Of a DNA stretch of 64,000 bases, positions 18,258 to 26,979 are shown piece after piece. The notes beneath the pieces are model-generated. The model worked only from the letters and a program-made list of their open reading frames with translations. It was not told where the DNA came from and made no database searches. The translations under genes were made by a program, and so were the position numbers. This DNA comes from Labilibaculum sp. GTDB lineage: Bacteria > Bacteroidota > Bacteroidia > Bacteroidales > Marinifilaceae. Within the stretch, counting starts at the first letter, position 1; each line of letters starts with the position of its first letter. Location: assembly GCA_016342745.1 (NCBI GenBank), contig JAEINT010000016.1, positions 94,480 to 158,479 on the forward strand, read 5' to 3'.

Positions 18258-18316
18258 ATCCCTTATCGACAGTTAATAGATAAGTTGGTGGGTTTTATTG
18301 ATTTAAGATAAGGGAT
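18258..18316 (+). other. Long-range inverted repeat in 3' UTR of xyl operon
   Basis: ATCCCTTATC (18258-18267) is the exact reverse complement of GATAAGGGAT (18307-18316), separated by 39 nt. It lies just upstream of the strong terminator and may form a 3'-UTR stem. Function is unknown. Confidence 0.45.
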
Positions 18317-18321
18317 AATGT

Positions 18322-18350
18322 AAAGGATCGGCGGGGGCCGATCCTTTTTT
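18322..18350 (+). terminator. Strong intrinsic terminator after the xyl operon
   Basis: AAAGGATCGGC (18322-18332) pairs with GCCGATCCTTT (18337-18347) around a GGGG loop, followed by a T-run. It ends the xylB-xylA-symporter transcript. Confidence 0.92.
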
Positions 18351-18395
18351 TGTTTTTGATTGTCTTTTGAATGATATCTTAATGCTTCTTTTCTG

Positions 18396-18403
18396 TATAT
18401 TTG
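18396..18403 (+). promoter_or_regulatory. -7 box (TATATTTG) of GH92 gene
   Basis: TATATTTG matches TAnnTTTG and lies 83 nt before the GH92 ATG, implying a leader of about 75 nt. The -33 element is not clear. Confidence 0.55.
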
Positions 18404-18485
18404 CACACATAATCTCCAAAAGCCACATTTTCAATTTTATTTCTGATGCTATTAATTCATTAGAAGTTCAAATTAATAAAAGATT

Positions 18486-20672
18486 ATGAGATTATTCGCC
18501 ATTTGTTGGGCAATGATTGCTCTTTTTGGGTGCTCTGAAACGCAGCCTAAAGACAGTAAAAAAGTAACAGAATACGTTAACCCTTTTGTAGGAACCGACG
18601 GTCCTGGAAATACCTATCCTGGTGCAGTTTTGCCATTTGGAATGGTACAGTTGAGTCCCGATAATGGCTTGCCAGGATGGGATCGTATAGCTGGCTATTT
18701 TTGGCCCGATTCTACCATTGCAGGATTTAGTCACACACATTTAAGTGGAACCGGAGCGGGAGATATGTACGATCTGTTGCTAATGCCTACTAATAGTCGT
18801 TTTTCAGATAATCTTACACCAGATGACGATTTTCGTGCATATTCTAAATTTTCTCACGAAAGAGAAGAAGCCACACCTGGATATTACAAGGTGGATTTGT
18901 TGAGTTCGGGCATTGTTGCCGAATTAACCACAACAAAGCGTGTTGGTTTTCATCGCTATACTTTTCCTGAAGATAAAAAGTCACAGATCATTTTGGATTT
19001 AGGTTTCAAAATGAATTGGGATAATCCGTATGCAACAGAAATTACAATCGAAAATGATTCAACCATTTCTGGATATCGAAAATCAAATGGATGGGCGAGA
19101 GATCAGCATGTATATTTTGTAGCTCAGTTTTCAAAAGCATTTAGCAAAGTAGATTTATTCGAAGGCAATTTGAATTTGAATCAGAAGAAAGTGAATGGTC
19201 CTAAAACAAAAATGATCGCTAATTTTAATACGAAGGATAAGGAACAAATTTTAGTAAAAGTAGCAATGTCTTCCGCTTCGGTTGATGGAGCAAAGAAGAA
19301 CTTGCAGGCCGAACTTTCTGATTGGAATTTTGATGCTACAGTGCAAAAAGCGGATCAAGAATGGAATGAATTGCTTTCACAGATTGAAGTAAGTGGATCG
19401 GAATATCAGAAAGAAGTATTCTACACCAATTTGTATCACCTGTATCTTACGCCATCTTTGTTAAGCGATGTGGATGGAATGCACAAAGGAGCAGATGGGA
19501 AATATCACAAAGCCGAAGGATTTGATCGTTACGATACATTTTCTTTGTGGGATACTTACCGCACAGCTCACCCATTGTATACGATTCTTTGTCCCGATAA
19601 AGTAGAAGATTTTATCAAATCATTTTTAGCCCATTACGATGAAACAGGCTTGTTGCCAGTTTGGTCTTTGGCTGGAAATGAAACCAATATGATGATTGGT
19701 TACCACGCTGTTCCTGTTGTTGTAGATGCTTATTTTAAAGGAATTGAAATGGATGCTGAGAAAGCATTTCGTGCGTGTAAGGAATCTGCAATGGAAAAAG
19801 GCAGAGAGATTGATGAGTACATGAAATTAGGCTTTGTACCTACCGATGCTGAAGGAGAAAATTGGTCGGTATCTAAAACATTGGAATATGCATACGATGA
19901 TTGGTGTATTGCGCAATTTGCAAAAGCATTAAACAAAGAAGAGGATTACCAATATTTTTTAAAGCGAGGAGAGAATTGGAAGAATTTATACGATCCAAAA
20001 TCTACTTTCTTCCGTCCGAAAGACGAACATGGGAAGTTTATCCCGAATTTTGTTGCGAAGGATTATACAAACTACTTCTGTGAAAGTAATGCTTGGCAAT
20101 ATTTTTGGTATGTACCACAAGATATTCCGGAGTTTATTGCAACTGTTGGGAAAGAGAAATTTACAGCCAAGCTGGATTCAATGTTCACTTATTACCCAGA
20201 GGCAAGTGATGATCTTCCAATTTTCAGTACAGGTATGATTGGTCAGTATGCTCACGGAAATGAGCCAAGTCATCATGTGGCGTACCTTTACAATCATATC
20301 GGGCAACCAGAAAAAACACAAGAAATGGTTCGAAGAATTGTGACTTCTCAGTACACAAACAAACCTGATGGATACTGTGGTAACGAAGATTGTGGACAAA
20401 TGTCAGCATGGTTGGTGATGTCTTCTTTGGGTATGTATCCAACGAATCCCGCTAATGGCATTTATGACCTTACTTCACCATCTCTTGAAAATGGGGTAAT
20501 TCACTTGAAAAATGGAAAGACTTTTACGGTATCAACCGAAAATCAAGGGACTAAAAATCATTACATAAAAAAGATGTATTTGAATGGTAAAGAGTACAAA
20601 CAGCTAACAATTACGCACCAACAAATTATGGATGGTGGAGAATTGAAGTTTGTTTTGGGAGCTAATAAGTAA
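18486..20672 (+). CDS. GH92 family alpha-mannosidase lipoprotein
   Basis: A 728-aa glycoside hydrolase family 92 enzyme, a Ca2+-dependent inverting exo-alpha-mannosidase family prominent in Bacteroidota. It starts with a lipoprotein signal (lipobox ALFGC, Cys16). Signature stretches are YVNPFVGTDGPGNTYPGAVL, GFSHTHLSGTGAGDMYD, YDTFSLWDTYRTAHPLYTI, the MMIGYHAVPVVVDAY block and GNEDCGQMSAWLVMSSLGMYP, which carries catalytic and Ca-binding residues. It probably trims mannose from glycans at the cell surface or in the periplasm. It forms a likely operon with the EEP-fold gene 35 nt downstream; linkage specificity is undetermined. Confidence 0.95.
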   Translation: MRLFAICWAMIALFGCSETQPKDSKKVTEYVNPFVGTDGPGNTYPGAVLPFGMVQLSPDNGLPGWDRIAGYFWPDSTIAGFSHTHLSGTGAGDMYDLLLMPTNSRFSDNLTPDDDFRAYSKFSHEREEATPGYYKVDLLSSGIVAELTTTKRVGFHRYTFPEDKKSQIILDLGFKMNWDNPYATEITIENDSTISGYRKSNGWARDQHVYFVAQFSKAFSKVDLFEGNLNLNQKKVNGPKTKMIANFNTKDKEQILVKVAMSSASVDGAKKNLQAELSDWNFDATVQKADQEWNELLSQIEVSGSEYQKEVFYTNLYHLYLTPSLLSDVDGMHKGADGKYHKAEGFDRYDTFSLWDTYRTAHPLYTILCPDKVEDFIKSFLAHYDETGLLPVWSLAGNETNMMIGYHAVPVVVDAYFKGIEMDAEKAFRACKESAMEKGREIDEYMKLGFVPTDAEGENWSVSKTLEYAYDDWCIAQFAKALNKEEDYQYFLKRGENWKNLYDPKSTFFRPKDEHGKFIPNFVAKDYTNYFCESNAWQYFWYVPQDIPEFIATVGKEKFTAKLDSMFTYYPEASDDLPIFSTGMIGQYAHGNEPSHHVAYLYNHIGQPEKTQEMVRRIVTSQYTNKPDGYCGNEDCGQMSAWLVMSSLGMYPTNPANGIYDLTSPSLENGVIHLKNGKTFTVSTENQGTKNHYIKKMYLNGKEYKQLTITHQQIMDGGELKFVLGANK

Positions 20673-20707
20673 CTTACTGCCAGTTGTATAAAATTAAATA
20701 ATATTCA

Positions 20708-21544
20708 ATGAAAAATTATATCTTTTGCCTACTGGCAATCGTGCTATTCTCTTGCAGTCCAAAGGAACAGGTACAAACATTCATGACTTACAATTTGCGT
20801 TACAACAATCCAAATGATGGTGAAAATCGGTGGGAAGTGCGCAAAGAAAATGTAGCTGATTTAATTCTAAATTATCAACCTGATGTATTTGGAACACAGG
20901 AAGGTTTAAATGATCAGATTACCTGGTTGGATAGTGTATTGACAAACTATTCATACATCGGTGTTGGACGTGATGATGGAAAACAGAAAGGGGAATATTG
21001 TGCTATTTTTTACAAAACAGCTAAGTACAATGTTATTAAGCAATCGACTTTTTGGTTGTCTAAAACTCCAGAAGAAATATCAGTTGGTTGGGATGCAGCT
21101 TTAGAGCGAATTTGTACTTATTTTCTTTTGGAGAATAAGGAAACCAAACAGCGCTTTTATGTTTTTAACGCTCATTTTGATCATGTAGGTAATATTGCCC
21201 GATTGAATAGTTCTAAGTTGATCTTTAGTAAGATTACAGAGCATAATCCAGAGAATTACCCTTGTGTGCTAATGGGTGATTTAAACCTGTTGCCCGAAAC
21301 GGATCCAATTCTGTATTTAAGCATGCAAATGGATGATTCTAAAGGTTTAGCTGGTGAAAGTGTTTCAGGTGCTGAGGGAACCTTTAACGGCTTTAAACAT
21401 GATAAAACTGTTACCGATCGTATTGATTACATTTTTATCAGTAAAGGAGATGCTAAGGTAAAAGAATATAAGGTTATTGATGATCAGGTAGAGGAGAGGT
21501 ATCCTTCAGATCATTTGCCAGTTTTGGTTGAGGTGGAATTGTAG
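20708..21544 (+). CDS. Endonuclease/exonuclease/phosphatase-fold lipoprotein
   Basis: A 278-aa EEP-superfamily hydrolase exported as a lipoprotein (lipobox LFSC, Cys16). Motifs are MTYNLRYNNPNDGENRW with the first metal-site Asn, FGTQEG with its Glu, NAHFDHVG, MGDLNLLPETDP, and the terminal YPSDHLPVLVEV with the catalytic Asp-His pair. This subgroup is common beside glycan-degradation genes in Bacteroidota and is usually annotated as phosphodiesterase-like. Being downstream of GH92, it may remove phosphate or phosphodiester groups from host or algal glycans (inference). Confidence 0.88.
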   Translation: MKNYIFCLLAIVLFSCSPKEQVQTFMTYNLRYNNPNDGENRWEVRKENVADLILNYQPDVFGTQEGLNDQITWLDSVLTNYSYIGVGRDDGKQKGEYCAIFYKTAKYNVIKQSTFWLSKTPEEISVGWDAALERICTYFLLENKETKQRFYVFNAHFDHVGNIARLNSSKLIFSKITEHNPENYPCVLMGDLNLLPETDPILYLSMQMDDSKGLAGESVSGAEGTFNGFKHDKTVTDRIDYIFISKGDAKVKEYKVIDDQVEERYPSDHLPVLVEVEL

Positions 21545-21547
21545 GTT

Positions 21548-21705
21548 TGTTGAACCACTTCGTGGTTAGCCCGCACTTTGTGCTTTGCATTTGAAATCCC
21601 GAAGTGATTGAACCTGAATAAATGTAGGTGCAACCAATGGCTGTGATAGTAGATAAGGGAAAGACCACAGAATGGGGTTAAAGTCAAAAATGCTATAACA
21701 ATTTG
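21548..21705 (+). repeat. Interspersed intergenic repeat, copy 1
   Basis: This region is made of short palindromic modules: AACCACTTCGTGGTT, then GCACTTTGTGC, then ATCCCGAAGTGATTGAACC and a final AGAATGGGGTTAAAGTC block. The second half aligns with 26575-26702 (shared CTTTGTGCTTT, TCCC...GATTGAA, GAATGGGGTT, TCAAA..TG.). It looks like a degenerate dispersed repeat rather than a gene. Confidence 0.6.
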
Positions 21706-21712
21706 AGGAAAC

Positions 21713-21750
21713 AAAAAAGAGATACAACATGGAGTTGTATCTCTTTTTTT
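21713..21750. terminator. Bidirectional terminator
   Basis: GAGATACAAC (21719-21728) pairs with GTTGTATCTC (21734-21743) around a 5-nt loop, flanked by a matching A-run and T-run. It serves the EEP gene on plus and, read the other way, the glycine betaine operon on minus. Confidence 0.93.
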
Positions 21751-21778
21751 ATGAGTTAATAAAGCTTCTGCTTCTAGA

Positions 21779-22651
21779 TTATTTCATCCAAGAATCAACC
21801 AATACTTTATTAGCTGTATACCATTCAGTAGCTCCTGTTTCTTCTCCCTTTTCTTTAATCGCAGTCATTAATTCGTATAACTGCGCTTCTTCAAGTTTAA
21901 AGTTTTTGAAAAAAGTAGCAGCTGCAGGTTGATCTTTTTCAAATCCTCTTCTTGAAATGATTGTGCAAGCATCCTTTGGATAAATTCCTTTAGGATCCTC
22001 TAAATATTTCAAGTCATTTTTTGTCCATTTGAAATGAGGTTTCCAGCCAGTTACTGCAACCCACTCATTATGCTTGATTGCCTTCTCAAGACTAGCAACC
22101 ATTGCAGGTCCACTTGAAGTGATTTGTTCGAAATCAAGTTTATACTCGTCTATTGCTTTAAGCGTGTTGGCATGAATACCTGCACCACTACCAATACCAA
22201 TAATTTTACCTTCAAATTTATCTTTATTCGCATTCAACTCTTCAATAGAGTTAATTGTAACATACGCAGGAACTACCAAGCCAGTTGTACCTTCGCTAAA
22301 CGATTCTCCCAATTTCACTAGCTTATCACCATAGTCGGCCCAATAATCTTTGTGTGTATTCGGAAGCCACGCATCAAGAAATACATCACCTTTTGAATTA
22401 TCTTTTGATAATTCGCCATAGATCATTCCAGGGGCTAGATTGGTAATTTCTACTGCATAATCATTTGCTTCAAGTGCTGCTTTTGCCAAATAAGTGAAAG
22501 CAATTCCTTCACTCCAATTTGGATAAAAGATGCTAACTTCTTTTTTGTCTTCACTTTTTTCTTTTTTCTTCCCACTGTTGTTGCATGAACTAACTGAAAC
22601 AGTTAATACTACAGCTACAAGTAAGATTCCTAAATTTCTTAATTTAAACAT
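21779..22651 (-). CDS. proX: Glycine betaine/proline ABC transporter substrate-binding lipoprotein
   Basis: A 290-aa OpuAC/ProX-type binding protein. It has a lipoprotein signal (lipobox SVSSC) followed by a Lys/Glu-rich tether. Core segments are IFYPNWSEGIAFTYLAKAALE, AWLPNTHKDYW, GIGSGAGIHANTLKAI and VTGWKPHFKW. Tryptophans in such segments form the box that holds the trimethylammonium group (family knowledge). It is the last gene of the proV-proW-proX operon and delivers an osmoprotectant to the permease. Confidence 0.92.
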   Translation of the reverse strand: MFKLRNLGILLVAVVLTVSVSSCNNSGKKKEKSEDKKEVSIFYPNWSEGIAFTYLAKAALEANDYAVEITNLAPGMIYGELSKDNSKGDVFLDAWLPNTHKDYWADYGDKLVKLGESFSEGTTGLVVPAYVTINSIEELNANKDKFEGKIIGIGSGAGIHANTLKAIDEYKLDFEQITSSGPAMVASLEKAIKHNEWVAVTGWKPHFKWTKNDLKYLEDPKGIYPKDACTIISRRGFEKDQPAAATFFKNFKLEEAQLYELMTAIKEKGEETGATEWYTANKVLVDSWMK

Positions 22652-22675
22652 AATTTTATTTGTAAATTATTATAA

Positions 22676-23536
22676 TTATTTTTTTGCAATAGCTTGTGTT
22701 ATTCTGTCTAAAATAATGGCCAATATCACAATACCCAATCCAGACTCAAAACCTTTTGCAACATCGTTTTGCTGAATTCCTTGGTAAACAATACTTCCAA
22801 GTCCTTTAGCACCTACCATTGAAGCGATAACCACCATTGATAAAGCCAATAGTATTACCTGGTTAATTCCGGCCAAAATAGTCGGCATTGCTAAGGGTAA
22901 TTGAATTTTAAACAAAATTTGTTTTTCTGTTGCACCAAAAGCTCGACCTGCTTCGATCACATCCGAAGGGACATTATTAATTCCCAGACATGTTAAACGT
23001 ACTGCCGGTGGGAGTGAGAAAATTACAGTAGCAATAACTCCAGGAGTATTTCCCACACTAAAAAAGAAAATAGCCGGAATCAGATAAACAAAGGCTGGCA
23101 TGGTTTGCATTAAGTCAAGTATGGGTCTAATAATCAAATCTGCTGTTTTGCTTCTGGAAGCCACAATTCCCAGTGGAATACCTAAAAGTAGAGCAATCAC
23201 GGTTGAAACAATAACCAAGGTGGTTGTTTGTATCGATTCTTCCCAATATCCCATTGCGAATATCAGAAATAAGCCAAAAATGACAAATGCTGTCATTCCA
23301 CCACCTTTTTTTAATCCTTCTATTTTAAAAGCACTTTTTCTAGCATTAGCATAATAAGCAGCCAAGGCTACGGATGCAATAATGATATAAAAAGGAATGG
23401 CTAGAAAAACGTCATTCATACCATCAACAGTCCACGAGATTATGTCATCTATAGCACTCCATAATCCTGAAAAGTTCTCTTCCAGTTTATTAATTCCGTA
23501 TTCTATATATTTACCAAGATCAATTAATTTTTCCAT
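22676..23536 (-). CDS. proW: Glycine betaine ABC transporter permease
   Basis: A 286-aa permease of the ProW/OpuAB type with about six to seven membrane helices. The conserved coupling-loop motif is visible as EAGRAFGATEKQILFKIQLP (about residues 195-214). Upstream segments LLGIPLGIVASRSK and DLMQTMPAFVYLIPAIFFF are typical of this family. The N-terminal roughly 45 residues are cytoplasmic or periplasmic, as in ProW. Its start lies 1 nt downstream of the proV stop, implying coupling. Confidence 0.94.
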   Translation of the reverse strand: MEKLIDLGKYIEYGINKLEENFSGLWSAIDDIISWTVDGMNDVFLAIPFYIIIASVALAAYYANARKSAFKIEGLKKGGGMTAFVIFGLFLIFAMGYWEESIQTTTLVIVSTVIALLLGIPLGIVASRSKTADLIIRPILDLMQTMPAFVYLIPAIFFFSVGNTPGVIATVIFSLPPAVRLTCLGINNVPSDVIEAGRAFGATEKQILFKIQLPLAMPTILAGINQVILLALSMVVIASMVGAKGLGSIVYQGIQQNDVAKGFESGLGIVILAIILDRITQAIAKK

Positions 23537-23537
23537 A

Positions 23538-24782
23538 TTACATCTCGTTTGCTTGTTCTTTTAGTTCACTTATTTCCTTTTTTCCAAATCGAGTGGCTTC
23601 AATAATCAATGAAGTTTGAGATACTAGCCCAAGTAACTTTCCAGTTTCTTCTTCGATAACAGCCAAAGGATATTTAATCCCTGTGATCAGTGGTAACATA
23701 TCTTCTACAGAATAGGATTTATATACACTTGGGACATTTGTCTTCAGTATTTTCTCAATAGAAGATTCCTTTTCTTTTTCCAATTCTAGGCAATCTGTCA
23801 ACCAGACATAACCAAGAAATACTTTGTTTTCATCCTCCACAGGAAGGAAGTCAAGTCCAACAGTACGCATTTTACGGATGGATCCTCTAGGACCATCTTT
23901 GGGCATTTGAACAAGCGTATTCTTTTTAAACATCAGCGTTTCAGCCGTAATAATAGTTTTCCGATCCACTTTATTAACAAAAGCTTCAACATATTCAGTT
24001 GCTGGAGCTGTTAGAATCTCTTCTGCTGTTCCAATTTGGTTTACAACACCATCTTTCATAATAGCAATACGGTCACCAATTTTAATGGCTTCGTCCAAAT
24101 CATGAGTAATAAATACGATCGTTTTTTGCAATTTTTTTTGTATTGCAAGTAGCTCATCCTGCATATCCGATTTAATTAGTGGATCAAGTGCTGAAAATGC
24201 TTCGTCCATAAGCAAAACTTCAGGATCGTTTGCAAGGGCACGTGCTAAACCTACTCGCTGTTGCATACCTCCAGACATTGCTGATGGATATTGCTGTTCA
24301 TAACCTTTTAAGCCCACGGTTTCGAGTGCGACTTGGGCTTTAGCTTCGCGTTCCTGCTTTTCTTCTCCTCTAATTTCTAATCCAAAAGCAGCATTCTCAA
24401 TAATCGTTCTGTGTGGTAGTAGTCCAAACTTTTGAAATACCATACTCATTTCTGTACGTCTGGTTTCCAATAGTTCTTTATTTGTTTCACGAGTAATATC
24501 ATGATCATCGAAAATAACTTTACCGGCGGTAGGTTCGTTAAGTCGGTTCAAGCAGCGGATTAAAGTAGATTTTCCACTACCTGATAAACCCATAATAACA
24601 AAAATCTCTCCTTGCTTAATTTCAAAGTTAACCTTGTTTACCCCAACAGTACATTTTGTTTTCTTCAGAATTTCTTCTTTTGAAACCCCTTTATCAAGTA
24701 GGGTAAGGGCCTCTTGTTTGCGTTTTCCGAAAATCAGAGTTAAATCTTCAACCTTGATTTTTATTTTTCTATTATCCGCCAT
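23538..24782 (-). CDS. proV: Glycine betaine ABC transporter ATP-binding protein with CBS domains
   Basis: A 414-aa ATPase of the ProV/OpuAA family. Walker A GLSGSGKST is at residues 65-73, the signature MSGGMQQRVGLARAL follows, then Walker B VLLMDEAFSALD and the H-loop FITHDLDEA. Residues about 290-400 form a tandem CBS pair (LPVEDENKVFLGYVWLTDCL, ...YPLAVIEEETGKLLGLVSQ), which in OpuA senses ionic strength. It is the first gene of an operon for osmoprotectant uptake. Confidence 0.95.
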   Translation of the reverse strand: MADNRKIKIKVEDLTLIFGKRKQEALTLLDKGVSKEEILKKTKCTVGVNKVNFEIKQGEIFVIMGLSGSGKSTLIRCLNRLNEPTAGKVIFDDHDITRETNKELLETRRTEMSMVFQKFGLLPHRTIIENAAFGLEIRGEEKQEREAKAQVALETVGLKGYEQQYPSAMSGGMQQRVGLARALANDPEVLLMDEAFSALDPLIKSDMQDELLAIQKKLQKTIVFITHDLDEAIKIGDRIAIMKDGVVNQIGTAEEILTAPATEYVEAFVNKVDRKTIITAETLMFKKNTLVQMPKDGPRGSIRKMRTVGLDFLPVEDENKVFLGYVWLTDCLELEKEKESSIEKILKTNVPSVYKSYSVEDMLPLITGIKYPLAVIEEETGKLLGLVSQTSLIIEATRFGKKEISELKEQANEM

Positions 24783-24800
24783 AACATCTCATTTTTCTAA

Positions 24801-24972
24801 TAAACAGCTCTGGGCAAGCCCAAGAGGTATTTAATGGCATCTCACTTTTGTGAGACAAGCGTTTTAAGAGGAAAACCTCTCAAGTATTAGTGAAAATACG
24901 CTTCTTAAAAGCGTTATGAAAACCTGATATATTCAAATTTTCCTATCGTAACCTCGAGGCAAGCCTCGAGGT
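24801..24972. repeat. Hairpin-rich intergenic element flanked by two related palindromes
   Basis: Four hairpins occur in about 170 bp: CTCTGGGC-AA-GCCCAAGAG (24808-24826, one bulge), TCTCAC-tttt-GTGAGA (24840-24855), AGAGG-aaaa-CCTCT (24867-24880) and ACCTCGAGGC-AA-GCCTCGAGGT (24951-24972). The first and last share the GGC-AA-GCC core and a following GAGGTATT, so they appear to be diverged copies of one palindromic unit. It separates the porin gene from proV and may end or process the porin transcript. Confidence 0.6.
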
Positions 24973-24982
24973 ATTGTGTTGA

Positions 24983-26143
24983 TTAAAAGTAATATCCAAC
25001 GTTAATATTGAAACGCATTTCCCATTCAGCATCAGGAGTTCCATCAGCCAAAGCATTGGTCCATTCGGATCCTAACCAAGGTTGATCTTTTCCTGCAGCC
25101 AAATCAAAATAAGTGTAAATGTTACCTGCCGTGAACATGGCACCCGTTACATTCATCATAGAACTTTCAAAACTACTTTCAGCTTTATCCATATATCCAA
25201 AATCGTTATAGATAACAACACTAGATACAGGACCCCATTTTAGAGGGATAGAATAACTTAATCCAAGCGTATATATGTTAGCTTCGGCAGCAACCAAATA
25301 AGGTGCACCATAAGCAGTCATAGCAACAACATCATCGCGTTCACCATCTGGATTTTCTGGACTGTATTTGTAATTGGCAAATTGGGCTTTTACACCGAAT
25401 TTACCCGCCTTTAATTCGTAATAGGCAGCAAGGGCATAATGGTTTCCAGTTTCTTCGGTATCTAAATTGAATAGACCTCCGTATTGAGCAGATACACCTA
25501 AACGATGCTTAGCATTCTCATTACTAATCTTATAAGAAAAATCTCCATTCAATTGATTTACTTCTTTATTTCTGAGAATAAGATTTCCTGCTCCATCTTT
25601 AGTTGAACCAACATCGTAAGAGTAACGGCTATTCGATACATCAGAAGTATTTCCAAATTGAAGTTCTTCTGCATTTTTGAAGAAAGCCAGGCTGTAATCC
25701 CATTTCTCTCCTTTATGGGTATACTTTAGTCCCATATCATGATCATCTTCCAATCCTACATAGTAGTTTAAGCTAAAAAACCAGGAGTTTGAATTGTAAG
25801 TTGTGATACCGAAAGGTACTTGAGTTAAACCGAATTGCAGTTCGTCGTTTGCATTAAAATCGTATGCAATCCAACCTTGTTTTAACATTGCTCCACCAAA
25901 ACCTTCGGAATAAAAGCGGTATTCTGCGTTTAGTTTTAAGCCTTTGTATTTTGCTTTGGCATTTAATCTGAATACATCGAAACCCAAATCGCCTCCGCGT
26001 GTTTTTTGTGCTGATTTCCAGCTAGAATAATTGTAATTGAATCGCAATGCACCGCCAAGCTCAACAGTAGGTTTCTCTTGTGCCTGTACGCAAAGTGTGG
26101 ACACAAGGAAACAAATCCCCAGCCACGTTTTTAAATAAAACAT
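24983..26143 (-). CDS. Outer-membrane porin-like beta-barrel protein
   Basis: A 386-aa exported protein with signal peptide (about residues 1-21, ending CVQAQ). The rest alternates aromatic and polar residues typical of a 16-stranded outer-membrane barrel (LRFNYNYSS, LNAKAKYKGLKLNAEYRFYSEG, ...) and ends in the aromatic FNINVGYYF. It looks related to OprP/OprO-like porins, but substrate is unknown. It lies upstream of proV on the same strand across a hairpin-rich gap, so it might admit osmoprotectants (inference from position only). Confidence 0.78.
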   Translation of the reverse strand: MFYLKTWLGICFLVSTLCVQAQEKPTVELGGALRFNYNYSSWKSAQKTRGGDLGFDVFRLNAKAKYKGLKLNAEYRFYSEGFGGAMLKQGWIAYDFNANDELQFGLTQVPFGITTYNSNSWFFSLNYYVGLEDDHDMGLKYTHKGEKWDYSLAFFKNAEELQFGNTSDVSNSRYSYDVGSTKDGAGNLILRNKEVNQLNGDFSYKISNENAKHRLGVSAQYGGLFNLDTEETGNHYALAAYYELKAGKFGVKAQFANYKYSPENPDGERDDVVAMTAYGAPYLVAAEANIYTLGLSYSIPLKWGPVSSVVIYNDFGYMDKAESSFESSMMNVTGAMFTAGNIYTYFDLAAGKDQPWLGSEWTNALADGTPDAEWEMRFNINVGYYF

Positions 26144-26345
26144 AAATGTAAATTAGATGAATATAACATGCAATAAAATGAGTGCATGCAATTAGCTATC
26201 CCTTTTACAGGATATAATAGTTGATTTAATTAAAGGATGGTGGGAGGAATTTATCTGACAGAATTCTAAAAATAAGAAACTGAAAGCTATAGATTCGGGT
26301 ATTTCTTTTATCGTGAAGTCCACTTAATTTTAATCCCATAGCACG

Positions 26346-26375
26346 CAAAGGTAATTAATAATTACTATCTAGCAA
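26346..26375 (-). promoter_or_regulatory. Probable promoter of the porin gene
   Basis: On the minus strand, TACCTTTG (26353-26346) matches TAnnTTTG, with TTG (26375-26373) 19 nt upstream. The transcript would start near 26340, leaving an unusually long leader of about 195 nt before the ATG at 26143. Confidence 0.55.
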
Positions 26376-26574
26376 CATAATTACCTGATTTAGAAATATT
26401 TACAAATTACAGGAAGAGACGTTTCATTGTTTTTACTGTTCAGTTAAATTCTTGCTACCCGCTAATTGAAAGTTGGGTAGTGGTTTGTGATGGTTGCTTT
26501 TGTTGAACCAAATTATGCCTTCATTTAGTTTTTATTTGTCGCACGTATTTCATTCGATATTATTGTTTTTGGAC

Positions 26575-26702
26575 CTTTTTGTGCTTTAAGAAACTGGTTC
26601 TGTATTTAAGTCCCAGCGAGATTGAATTTGATTAAGGCAGACACATACAAAACACAAGAAAGAACCCCGAATGGGGTTTAATTTCAAATGTCTTATCAAA
26701 GA
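26575..26702 (+). repeat. Interspersed intergenic repeat, copy 2 (degenerate)
   Basis: It aligns with 21577-21705: TTTGTGCTTT, then TCCCAGCGAGATTGAATTTG, then AGAACCCCGAATGGGGTTT and TTTCAAATGTCTTATCAA. ACCCCGAATGGGGT forms a small hairpin. It abuts the 3' end of the ABC ATPase remnant. Confidence 0.55.
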
Positions 26703-26884
26703 ATAAATTTAACCAAGGTAAAGTAACTTTCTAGTTCAGTTAACATCTCTTAGGTATTGTCTTTATCCTGCACGATCACTCCATCCTCGAGTAGTATAAA
26801 ACAATTACAAACTACAGTTACATGATTTAGATCATGACTCGAAATAATAGAGGTAATTCCATTATCCTTTAGTTTCTTTGTGGC
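26696..26884 (-). pseudogene. Truncated ABC transporter ATP-binding protein remnant
   Basis: Read on minus from 26884, the frame gives ATKKLKDNGITSIISSHDLN then HVTVVCNCFILLEDGVIVQD, the unmistakable C-terminal third of an ABC ATPase. It includes the H-loop (SSHD) and the strand after it. An in-frame TAA (26752-26750) interrupts it, after which EMLTELESYFTL continues to a TGA (26698-26696). Walker A, signature and Walker B are missing and another stop lies just upstream. It is a decayed, 5'-truncated gene. Confidence 0.8.
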
Positions 26885-26979
26885 TTAATCTTTAAATTCC
26901 TTCCTATTTTTTTATTTTGCCCATTGCGGAAAGGAATAAAAAATAGTAACTTAAGTATTATTCACCTAAACTAGTTGTT

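Larger units (their letters stand above)
26144..26979. other. Long intergenic region with decayed elements
   Basis: No intact gene lies in these 836 bp. From left to right it holds the roughly 195-nt leader and promoter of the porin gene on minus, an unassigned AT-rich stretch (26380-26570) with a weak CTACCC/GGGTAG hairpin, a second copy of the interspersed repeat, a truncated ABC ATPase pseudogene on minus, and the upstream region of the secreted-protein gene at 26980. Confidence 0.6.
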
